Positions 1 through 5,490 of a stretch of 5,490 nt of DNA are shown piece after piece. The stretch comes from Chloroflexota bacterium. GTDB taxonomy: Bacteria; Chloroflexota; Anaerolineae; UBA3071. The notes below the pieces were generated by a model. The model worked only from the letters and a program-made list of their open reading frames with translations, was not told where the DNA came from and searched no databases. Where the stretch lies: contig JACNHM010000547.1 of the NCBI GenBank assembly GCA_014383605.1, forward strand, positions 1-5,490, read 5' to 3'. The translations under genes were made by a program, and so were the position numbers. Within the stretch, counting starts at the first letter, position 1; every line of letters starts with the position of its first letter.

Positions 1-226
1 ACATGGAGCGCATGGTCAGCGTGCGGTCCTCGAAGGCGGCATCCCAGATCTGCTGCCCCTGGAAGGGCAGCAGGGTGATATGGCCGCGCTCGTTCTGCAG
101 CCGCAGCCCGCATACGCCGCTGTCGTAGCGGAAAGCAACGGCTGATACACCCTCGACTTCGGCGAGAACTCTCTCCCTCTCACCGAAGAAAGCACATTGC
201 AGATAGATGGTTGCCTCTCTCGCCAT
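1..226 (-). CDS. DUF4432 / aldose-1-epimerase-like protein, N-terminal part (runs off window)
   Basis: Partial gene: the first 75 codons are present and the frame is still open at the window edge. The protein begins MAREATIYLQCAFFGERE and then reads FRYDSGVCGLRLQNERG (about residues 32-48), LLPFQGQQIWDAAFEDR (about 52-68) and LTMRSM. From memory, the LPFQGQQIW..F..R.LTM.SMF pattern is typical of the start of galactose-mutarotase-like proteins annotated as DUF4432 or aldose 1-epimerase family. These are beta-sandwich sugar-binding cytosolic proteins of mostly undefined substrate. The catalytic half lies outside the window, so activity cannot be judged. ATG 226 is preferred because GGAG lies 9 nt upstream and the homologous-looking sequence starts there. 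It lies 129 bp after the helicase stop on the same strand with no visible terminator, so read-through from the upstream operon is possible. Its apparent metabolic role does not fit defence; it is probably a flanking gene. The family call rests on motif memory only. Confidence 0.6.
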   Translation of the reverse strand, partial: MAREATIYLQCAFFGERERVLAEVEGVSAVAFRYDSGVCGLRLQNERGHITLLPFQGQQIWDAAFEDRTLTMRSM

Positions 227-355
227 GTCTCACTTCTCCGCAAATACAAGGCGCAAATGCTGTTTCACGTTCTTGCGATTCACGACGTCTGCCGCAGGCA
301 AATGTGGCTTCGGCCCGTAGCGTGCGCGGCGCGTGGGGTGAAATGGCAGCCCTTC
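227..355 (-). other. Spacer with 41 open codons in the helicase frame
   Basis: Between the helicase TGA (358-356) and ATG 226 the helicase reading frame continues open for 41 codons (355-233) and stops at TGA 232-230. The translation includes the segments LPFHPTRRARYGPKPH and ADVVNRKNVKQHLRLVFAEK. It has no ATG; the candidate starts GTG 283, GTG 268 and TTG 301 lack a convincing Shine-Dalgarno. A stretch of this length can easily stay open by chance at this GC content, but the composition looks protein-like and the end abuts the next gene. It could be a lost C-terminal tail of the helicase, a remnant of a deleted gene, or plain spacer. No terminator hairpin with a T-run and no clear promoter were seen. 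Confidence 0.3.
236..239 (-). promoter_or_regulatory. Ribosome binding site of the DUF4432-like gene
   Basis: On the minus strand GGAG is followed by 9 nt and then ATG at 226. This supports that start over any upstream one. The same bases lie in the last codons of the in-frame open stretch that follows the helicase stop, whose TGA (232-230) sits 3 nt before the ATG. Confidence 0.55.
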
Positions 356-3300
356 TCAGACCAAAGCCTCACTGCACACAATCCTCGGTATCTCTTCCTC
401 GGTCGCAAGACGCGTGCGTGCCGGCATGTCCCTCAAGTTGTATTGGAAGTAAATGCGTTTCAACTCCCCCAGCAGAATCTCGCCTGTCACTCCGTTGCGT
501 CGCAGCAGGTTCAGTTCCTTGGTCACGGCCGTCGTCAGCGCGCCACTAAAGGCCTCTTCGAGCAATGCCATGTCGCCGCGCAGGTCATCGTCCCTGGTGG
601 CATTGAACAGCACCCGGAGTTCACGCAACACGTAGCGTTGGCCGTGGGTCAGCGACCTCACGTGCTCGCGCTGAGCTCGGCGATGTTTCACCTCGTCGTC
701 AAACCGCCGCTTGGCCCGCATCAGCGCGGCGTTGTATCCTTCGGGCAATGGCTCGGCGGCGTCGTCTTCTCCACAGGCAACCGCCCGTAATGCATCTGAC
801 GGATCGCTCGAGACGACGTTGCCCTCTCTGTCCAAAAGCAGTAGTTGTTGATAGCGCCCTGCCGCAAGCAAGGCGAAGATACCTTGGGTTGCCGAGACCC
901 GTCCAGTGCGAAGGCCATCGCGCAAGTCGACGACCCGCTCGAATTCGGCCGGATTCTCACGCCGCATCAGGCGCAGGAGTTCCTCCGCCTCGTTCAAGTC
1001 CATCGGCTCCTCTTCATCCTCCTCGAACAGACTCAGCGCCTCTCCCCTCCTCTCGTAGATGGCATACATGGCCTCTTCGTTCAGTTGCTCGCTGGGGTCG
1101 AGAATGGCAGCGTCCTCACCGATGGTTTCGTGAATCTCCCGAATGCGCGCGCTCAGTTTCTTTCGCAGGTCCAACTGCCGCTCGATTCCTGTCTCCGGCA
1201 AGAAGTTGAAGGCGAAGATGCGATCGTGTTCCGAACCGATGCGGTCAATCCGCCCCAGGCGCTGAATCAGGCGCACCGGGTTCCAGTGCAGATCGTAGTT
1301 GATGACTTTGTCACAGTCTTGCAGGTTCAACCCTTCGGCCAACACATCGGTGGCGATTACGGTATTCAGTTCCACCTCGCCTTCATGGAAGCGATACCAG
1401 GGATTGGCCCGTGGAGCGAATCGCCCGACGACGCGCTCGCGGCTCTTATCTCCGCTGTAGATCACCTCGATGTCATCGCGCTCGTCGTTGGGGTTAAGAT
1501 TGTCATAGAGATATTGGGCGGTGTCAGCATACTGGGTGAAGATGAGCCGCTTGCCTTCAGAAAGCGGCCGACGATCCAACCACTCCCTGAGTGTCTGCAG
1601 TTTGGCGTCCTGGTCGGGCGTGATAGGCTCAACCAGACACAGCAGCTCTTCGAGAATGCGGATGTCCTGCTCGATGTGCCGCTTCAGCAGGTCAACGTGG
1701 AAGCCGGCGATGTCGTAGCGGCCGCTGGCCTGGCGCAGCGCGTCTATGAGCTGTGTCTCCTCCATCTGGTCTGATTCGTACAGGATGTCTTGGGCCTCTT
1801 CGCCCGCCGGGACGATGCCCTCATCCAGGGCTTTCAGGAAACCCTGATGAGTGCGCAGCAGCCGCCGCAGCGTCTCGCGGAAAGCGTGCACGCTGGATTC
1901 GAAGCGCTTGAAGAGCATCACCCTCATGAGTCCCCGCAGGTTCGCCCCAGCCTGGTGGAGGTCGGCATAGCGGCGTTCCTTGCGCCGTTCCCGCCTGACG
2001 TAGTGCCAGAGTCCGTAGCGGGCATAGGTTAGCTCGTCAGGGGAAGGGGACAACTGATCGTGGCGCGGACGTCCCAGGTAGTGACGCAGTTGGGCGTAGA
2101 GCCCTCGATAGGTTTCTTCGATGCTGTAAGTGATGGTGTCCAGCTCACGTCGAGGGAAGAACTCGCGTCTGCCACCCACGATGACGTAGGCGCGTCGCTT
2201 GCCGTCTCGATACTCTTGAAAGCGGGCCGGATTCACCTTCTCGTGCGTCTCGGCGTCGTAGCCATACCAGCGCAGGACGTGGTTGCGGGTACGGCGGATC
2301 AGGATGTGTTCCAGCACGTCCCGCAATCGCTTGTCGCCGGCTTCAACGCCCCGGAAGAAATCCCGCAAGTTGGGAGGGGCGATGGGGAGGTCAGTCCGGT
2401 CATCAGGGTGGAAAAGCTTGATCTGATAGTACAGGTCCCAGGCTGTCTTGTTGCGCGGGGTAGCGGTCAGGAACAAGCACTTCCGCCCCGTGGCCAGAAA
2501 GCCTTGCAGCAGCCGGTAGCGATGGGTGTCCGAATAGCGGAAGTTGTGGCTTTCGTCCACCAGCACGAAGTCGCGGTCGCGATATCTCACATCCTCCAGC
2601 AAGAAGTTGCGCCCATCATCCCGCTCTCGCAACAGGCCCATGGAAAGCACGCGGGCGTTGAGTCGGTAGACCTCGTTGTAGCGCTCCCACATTTCCACCA
2701 GCGACCTGGGGCATATAATCAGGGGGCGAGCGTGCTCGGTGCGCTCGAAATGCTTGACCACTGCCGAGCCGATGTAGGACTTGCCCAGGCCCACCACGTC
2801 GGCGGCGAAGCAGCCGCCGTAGTCCCGCACCATCTGCACGGCCTGGCGCACGGCGACCGTCTGGAAGTCGGCCAGGTCGCGGGTGATGTCATCTTCCCAC
2901 AGGATCTCGCGCCGTTCGGCCTCTTCCAGGCGGTCCTTGACCAGTTCGTAGAGGGTCTTCATGTAGATGTCGTAGGGGCGAGCCAGGATTTCCACGCCGT
3001 CCCTTTCGTCCACCACGCCCACGGCCCAGGAGCGCTTCAGTTCGTTGATGAGGGCGGCGTCGAAGTCGCGTGCCTCGTCCCAGAGCTCCTCGAACCAGTG
3101 CACCAGGACTTCGTGGTTGGCGTTGCCGTGCACCAGCACGTTGAGTTCGGTGTTGTGGGCGATGCCGGCCAGGGTCAGGTTGGAGGAACCGACGACGGCA
3201 ATGCCCTTTTCCTCACGAGGGAGTTCATTGCCGGAGAGGTCGTAGACCGGGCCGTAGTCGAAGACGTAGGCTTTGGCGTGCAGTCTCCCCTGGGTGTAGA

Positions 3301-3709
3301 CACGTACCTTGAGCCGCTTCTCCTGGATCAGACGCAGCACGGTGCGCACCGTGGCCTCGTCCTCATCGGCCTGGTCCATCAGAGAGATGGCCGCCCGCAG
3401 ATTAGAGGCGGTCTCCTCGGCAGAGCGCTGCATCTCCACCCGTTTGCGATAGCGCCAGCCCTCGGCCGCCTCCCCGAGCAGGTCGAGGCGTTTGTACCCT
3501 TCGGCCAGCGTCTCCAGCGTCTGGCGGTCGGTGGTGTTGCCGATGAGCAGACGGATTTCGTCGAGGCGCTCCAGGTGCTGGTAGATGGGCTTCAGGCCGG
3601 ACAGGAAGAAATAGCCCACGGCCAGGCGCGCCCGCTCGCTGCCAGGCAGGATGCGCTGGATGTGCTCCAGGAGTTTTTCGCTGCGATTATCAATAATATC
3701 GTGAGGCAT
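356..3709 (-). CDS. PLD nuclease-like / SNF2-type helicase fusion, probable anti-phage defence protein
   Basis: Protein of 1117 aa from ATG 3709. The N-terminal third is a phospholipase-D-like domain with one HKD motif, HAKAYVFD (H144, K146, D151), followed by VGSSNLTLAG and N186/E188. This is a complete single-HKD half-site, which in this superfamily normally acts as a dimer. A SNF2-type helicase follows: Q-motif glutamine near 283, Walker A VGLGKS (306-311), IICPRSLVEMW, Walker B VDESHNF (DESH 385-388), LTATPRN (TAT 415-417), then the second RecA lobe with LIFTQYADTAQYL (about 722), IATDVLAEGLNLQD (about 785) and motif VI QRLGRIDRIG (816-825). All ATPase motifs are intact. The roughly 290-residue C-terminus, with an acidic patch near 896, is unassigned. 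ATG 3709 has GGAAG 8 nt upstream; an in-frame GTG at 3724 would add five residues. Family knowledge: such HepA-like PLD helicases sit in restriction or defence islands. Inferred role: ATP-driven movement along foreign DNA coupled to phosphodiester cleavage. It lies 66 bp after the AlbA_2 gene, probably in the same operon. Confidence 0.9.
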   Translation of the reverse strand: MPHDIIDNRSEKLLEHIQRILPGSERARLAVGYFFLSGLKPIYQHLERLDEIRLLIGNTTDRQTLETLAEGYKRLDLLGEAAEGWRYRKRVEMQRSAEETASNLRAAISLMDQADEDEATVRTVLRLIQEKRLKVRVYTQGRLHAKAYVFDYGPVYDLSGNELPREEKGIAVVGSSNLTLAGIAHNTELNVLVHGNANHEVLVHWFEELWDEARDFDAALINELKRSWAVGVVDERDGVEILARPYDIYMKTLYELVKDRLEEAERREILWEDDITRDLADFQTVAVRQAVQMVRDYGGCFAADVVGLGKSYIGSAVVKHFERTEHARPLIICPRSLVEMWERYNEVYRLNARVLSMGLLRERDDGRNFLLEDVRYRDRDFVLVDESHNFRYSDTHRYRLLQGFLATGRKCLFLTATPRNKTAWDLYYQIKLFHPDDRTDLPIAPPNLRDFFRGVEAGDKRLRDVLEHILIRRTRNHVLRWYGYDAETHEKVNPARFQEYRDGKRRAYVIVGGRREFFPRRELDTITYSIEETYRGLYAQLRHYLGRPRHDQLSPSPDELTYARYGLWHYVRRERRKERRYADLHQAGANLRGLMRVMLFKRFESSVHAFRETLRRLLRTHQGFLKALDEGIVPAGEEAQDILYESDQMEETQLIDALRQASGRYDIAGFHVDLLKRHIEQDIRILEELLCLVEPITPDQDAKLQTLREWLDRRPLSEGKRLIFTQYADTAQYLYDNLNPNDERDDIEVIYSGDKSRERVVGRFAPRANPWYRFHEGEVELNTVIATDVLAEGLNLQDCDKVINYDLHWNPVRLIQRLGRIDRIGSEHDRIFAFNFLPETGIERQLDLRKKLSARIREIHETIGEDAAILDPSEQLNEEAMYAIYERRGEALSLFEEDEEEPMDLNEAEELLRLMRRENPAEFERVVDLRDGLRTGRVSATQGIFALLAAGRYQQLLLLDREGNVVSSDPSDALRAVACGEDDAAEPLPEGYNAALMRAKRRFDDEVKHRRAQREHVRSLTHGQRYVLRELRVLFNATRDDDLRGDMALLEEAFSGALTTAVTKELNLLRRNGVTGEILLGELKRIYFQYNLRDMPARTRLATEEEIPRIVCSEALV

Positions 3710-3717
3710 GTTTTCTA

Positions 3718-3722
3718 CTTCC
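3718..3722 (-). promoter_or_regulatory. Weak ribosome binding site of the PLD-helicase gene
   Basis: GGAAG lies 8 nt before ATG 3709 on the minus strand. It is a partial Shine-Dalgarno but better placed than anything before the alternative GTG at 3724, which has only GGA about 8 nt upstream. This favours the ATG start. Confidence 0.4.
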
Positions 3723-3743
3723 ACAGAAGTGTTCCGGCGCGGT

Positions 3744-3790
3744 AATGGCTCATGCTCAGAATGAATCCGAGACTACTAGACCGAGCCATT
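3744..3790 (-). repeat. Inverted repeat across the AlbA_2 / helicase junction
   Basis: On the plus strand AATGGCTC (3744-3751) is matched by its reverse complement GAGCCATT (3783-3790), with 31 nt between. A mismatch and then two more pairs extend the arms on the outside. A second partner, TGAGCCATT at 3803-3811, pairs with AATGGCTCA (3744-3752) over 9 bp, so two alternative stems are possible in the transcript. The left arm is in the 66-bp spacer and the right arms are in the last codons of the AlbA_2 gene. No T-run follows on the minus strand, so this is not a standard intrinsic terminator. It may be an mRNA processing or attenuating hairpin, or a remnant of a small mobile repeat. Confidence 0.5.
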
Positions 3791-5455
3791 TCCCAATGAG
3801 ACTGAGCCATTTCTGAAAGGTACATATTGAGAGCCTCGTCCCTTTCCTTGAAGCCTTAACAATCCAGCAGCAACCCACTCTTCTAGGAGGCGCTTGGCTC
3901 GTGTTCGTGATATCCCTAGAATTCTTCTGACGTCTTCGTTCTTCACGTAGCCCTGCTTACCAAGAAAAGGCTCAATTTGGAGAAACTGGTCGGGCAATGG
4001 CACTTCAGTCGTTCGGACGTCATGTTCAATCACTCGATATACACGCCCACCCTTCTTGATCAAGCGCACGATGCCTTTGCGGATGAGGTCTTTGATATCT
4101 CGCGACGCCGTGTAGAGGTCCACGCCCACCAACCTCTGGTAAGCACGGCTGGTGAAGGCGCCGCCGCGCTCTCGGGCGTAGGCCAGGAGTCGCTTCTGGT
4201 CTCCGCTCAGGGCCAGGGGATCGAACTGCTTCAACCAGCGGGCTGTCTCTGGGCCGTAGACCGGCATGTTGCGCAACACGACGGTAAAGATGACGTCGGC
4301 CTCCAGCTTTAACTCTGGGGGATAAAGTCCCTCACTCTCCATAGCCTCGAACATGCGAGGGATGCCTTCCCCTTGCTCACGCATGTAGCCCCACTCGGTC
4401 AACACGCGGGTGAGGCGTGGGTTGCGAGCGGCGTGAATCCGCTCGCGTCGGCGCAGTCGCTCCAGGGTCACCGGCTCCACCAATTCCCCCGGGCTGCGCA
4501 CTTCGATACGGTCGTCGAACATCCAGACCTCGACGCTCATGCCCTCGTACCCATAGTCGCGGTGGGCGACGGCATTAACGATGGCTTCCTGCCAGGCGAA
4601 GGGGGGATACTCCAGCCACTCCTCGAAGAGCAGGTCGAACAGCCGCTGCCGCTCGCGGATGTGAGGCTCGATGGCGTGATAGGCTGTCTCGATGAGCCGC
4701 ATCAGGGGCGCTTCGAGCCATCGTCGCTTGACTATGTTGAGTTCTGCTCCAAAGCGGCGTTCCGTGCCCTCGTATTTGACGAAGTCAATCCCACAGCGGG
4801 GATGCCACCGTCCAGGGTCTTTGCCGAAGAGCAACAGCGTTGCCAGGGAGAGCACAAGCCGTCCATTGCGCGGTTCAGCGAGCCGATAATGCAACAGCAG
4901 CTTTTCGGCCGGCAAAGCCAGGCCGGCGCGGTCTCCCAGTTCCGCCAGCAGAGCTTCGTCCAGGTCGGCAACGGACGCTTCGGGCACAAAGCGCGCTTCG
5001 GCCACGCGGCGGCGCTTGCCGGCCTTGATAGCCTCGATCTGATCCGCCGGGAAGGGCATGTTGCTATCGCCGATGCGCAGAAGGTAACGCCCATCGGTCA
5101 ATTGATGCACCTCTGGGCTCCAATCCGTCTCGAAGAGCACGATGCCCTGGCCCTGAAGCTCTGCCTGGTGGAGGCGGACCTTGAGAGGCGGGCGGACGTG
5201 GGTCTGGGGGGCGCGGCGCAGCACGTCCAGACGGTCTTCGGGGTAGTCCACCCCGGTCACGGCTCCGTCGTCTTCGAGGCCCAGGGCGAGAACCCCGCCG
5301 TCGGCATTGGCCATGGCAGTCAGGGCTTCAGCCACGTCCTGGGCGACAGCGCGCACGTCTCGCCGCCGCTGTCCTTGGGCTGTGCGCTCGTAACAGCTCT
5401 TGCGCTCGAAGAACTGGCCTTCTTCCTGACGCAGCACCCAGTCCAGGTTGTCCAT
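3776..5455 (-). CDS. AlbA_2 (Schlafen-like) / RecG-like ATP-binding protein with tandem winged helices
   Basis: Protein of 559 aa from ATG 5455. Residues about 7-145 match the AlbA_2/Schlafen fold: an E-x4-E-x-K element at E12/E17/K19, ANADGGVLALGLEDDG (about 49-64), and YLLRIGDSNMPFP near 124. A linker is followed by the domain often annotated as a RecG-like or HATPase_c_4 C-terminus (about 285-398): EAIVNAVAHRDY (290-301), DDRIEVRSPG (314-323), NPRLTRVL from 345, and EQGEGIPRMFEAM with GEGI at 362-365. These are the expected N-box and glycine boxes of a GHKL ATP site. Two winged-helix segments follow (about 414-475 and 490-545), then the repeat-derived tail. Family knowledge: such proteins are usually annotated as transcriptional regulators or putative DNA-binding proteins and are common in defence islands; eukaryotic Schlafen domains can be RNA nucleases. 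Inferred role: DNA- or RNA-binding regulator or effector of the linked helicase system. It is not a RecG helicase, as no helicase motifs are present. Codons beyond about residue 458 are clearly less GC-rich than the rest. Confidence 0.88.
   Translation of the reverse strand: MDNLDWVLRQEEGQFFERKSCYERTAQGQRRRDVRAVAQDVAEALTAMANADGGVLALGLEDDGAVTGVDYPEDRLDVLRRAPQTHVRPPLKVRLHQAELQGQGIVLFETDWSPEVHQLTDGRYLLRIGDSNMPFPADQIEAIKAGKRRRVAEARFVPEASVADLDEALLAELGDRAGLALPAEKLLLHYRLAEPRNGRLVLSLATLLLFGKDPGRWHPRCGIDFVKYEGTERRFGAELNIVKRRWLEAPLMRLIETAYHAIEPHIRERQRLFDLLFEEWLEYPPFAWQEAIVNAVAHRDYGYEGMSVEVWMFDDRIEVRSPGELVEPVTLERLRRRERIHAARNPRLTRVLTEWGYMREQGEGIPRMFEAMESEGLYPPELKLEADVIFTVVLRNMPVYGPETARWLKQFDPLALSGDQKRLLAYARERGGAFTSRAYQRLVGVDLYTASRDIKDLIRKGIVRLIKKGGRVYRVIEHDVRTTEVPLPDQFLQIEPFLGKQGYVKNEDVRRILGISRTRAKRLLEEWVAAGLLRLQGKGRGSQYVPFRNGSVSLGNGSV
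3778..3813 (-). repeat. Two-copy direct repeat, 21-bp period, at the 3' end of the AlbA_2 gene
   Basis: Minus-strand GAAATGGCTCAGTCT (3813-3799) recurs 21 bp later as GAAATGGCTCGGTCT (3792-3778), 14 of 15 bases identical. The 21-bp period keeps the frame, so the protein ends with a duplicated peptide (RNGSVSLGNGSV then stop). These residues follow the natural-looking end of the last winged helix and appear to come from the repeat rather than from the protein family. The core AATGGCTC also occurs inverted in the spacer. Confidence 0.75.
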
Positions 5456-5490
5456 CACACGCTCCCCGCCTTCTCCAGCCGCTTGCGCAC
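5455..5490 (-). CDS. 3' end of an unidentified upstream gene
   Basis: One minus-strand frame reads VRKRLEKAGSV and then TGA (5457-5455), and it is open to the window edge. The TGA shares its A with the ATG of the AlbA_2 gene (TGATG), the usual arrangement of translationally coupled operon neighbours. That overlap and the basic, helical-looking peptide are the only evidence. Eleven residues are too few to name a product. From the context of PLD-helicase and AlbA_2 proteins, a DNA methylase or a large ATPase of a defence operon would be unsurprising, but this is a guess. Confidence 0.5.
   Translation of the reverse strand: MRKRLEKAGSV
5462..5467 (-). promoter_or_regulatory. Ribosome binding site deciding the AlbA_2 gene start
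   Basis: GGGGAG on the minus strand lies 6 nt before ATG 5455 but only 3 nt before the overlapping in-frame GTG at 5458, so the ATG is favoured. It sits within the last codons of the upstream gene, as expected for translational coupling. Confidence 0.6.

Noticed and set aside
16..249. Minus-strand frame of 77 codons starting at 249.
   Set aside because: It is an out-of-frame reading of the DUF4432-like gene, rich in R, S and C, without a family match. The frame starting at ATG 226 has the recognisable motifs and a ribosome binding site.
845..1774. Plus-strand open frame of 309 codons, with further ones at 197-790 and 1790-2032.
   Set aside because: All lie in the same antisense register as the frame at 2060-3745 and have the same explanation. 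None has a recognisable domain.
2060..3745. Long plus-strand open frame of 561 codons opposite the helicase gene.
   Set aside because: Its codons are the exact reverse complement, in register, of the helicase codons. Stops in that register arise only opposite TTA, CTA and TCA, which are rare in this gene. The translation is low-complexity (rich in V, A, H, Q) with no recognisable motifs, while the minus strand encodes complete helicase motifs.
3744..3813. Intrinsic terminator between the AlbA_2 and helicase genes.
   Set aside because: The inverted repeat has a long 31-nt loop and no T-run after it on the transcribed strand, so a standard Rho-independent terminator is not supported.
3778..3813. 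CRISPR array.
   Set aside because: There are only two short direct copies with a 6-bp interval, overlapping coding sequence, which is far from the repeat-spacer geometry of CRISPR.
4732..5094. Minus-strand frame of 120 codons inside the AlbA_2 gene, and small plus-strand frames at 3977-4312, 4692-4889 and 4840-5028.
   Set aside because: All are out-of-frame or antisense shadows of the AlbA_2 gene, with biased composition and no motifs.
3776..5455. RecG helicase annotation for the AlbA_2 protein.
   Set aside because: The similarity to proteins called RecG-like is confined to the AlbA_2 and GHKL-type regions. There is no Walker A, DExH or motif VI, so it is not a helicase.

Overview
The window is about 60% GC and tightly packed, and every gene I can support is on the minus strand, so the biological reading order runs from high to low coordinates. 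The composition, the Schlafen/AlbA_2 plus RecG-like architecture, and a PLD-SNF2 fusion helicase suit an environmental bacterium (for example Chloroflexota) or archaeon. No taxonomic marker is present, so this is only a guess. I see no tRNA, rRNA, CRISPR array, transposase or integrase.

Layout in transcription order: (1) 5490-5455, the last 11 codons of an unidentified upstream gene, whose stop overlaps the next start (TGATG). (2) 5455-3776, a 559-aa protein with an N-terminal AlbA_2 (Schlafen-like) domain, a RecG-like GHKL-type ATP-binding domain and two C-terminal winged-helix segments. (3) 3775-3710, a short AT-richer junction with a 21-bp-period direct repeat and an inverted copy of its core. 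(4) 3709-356, an 1117-aa fusion of a single-HKD phospholipase-D-like domain to a complete SNF2-type helicase. (5) 355-227, a 129-bp spacer that stays open in the helicase frame until 3 nt before the next start. (6) 226-1, the first 75 codons of a protein resembling DUF4432 / aldose-1-epimerase-like proteins, running off the window.

Genes 1, 2 and 4 look like one operon. PLD-SNF2 helicases occur in anti-phage and restriction-like islands, often beside DNA methylases or large ATPases, and separate PLD and SNF2 proteins are parts of DISARM and Dpd. The reasonable inference is that the window holds the nuclease/translocase and the regulatory or accessory subunit of a defence module, with other subunits lying beyond coordinate 5490. 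The carbohydrate-related gene at the low end probably marks the edge of that module. The window alone cannot show that the system is new.
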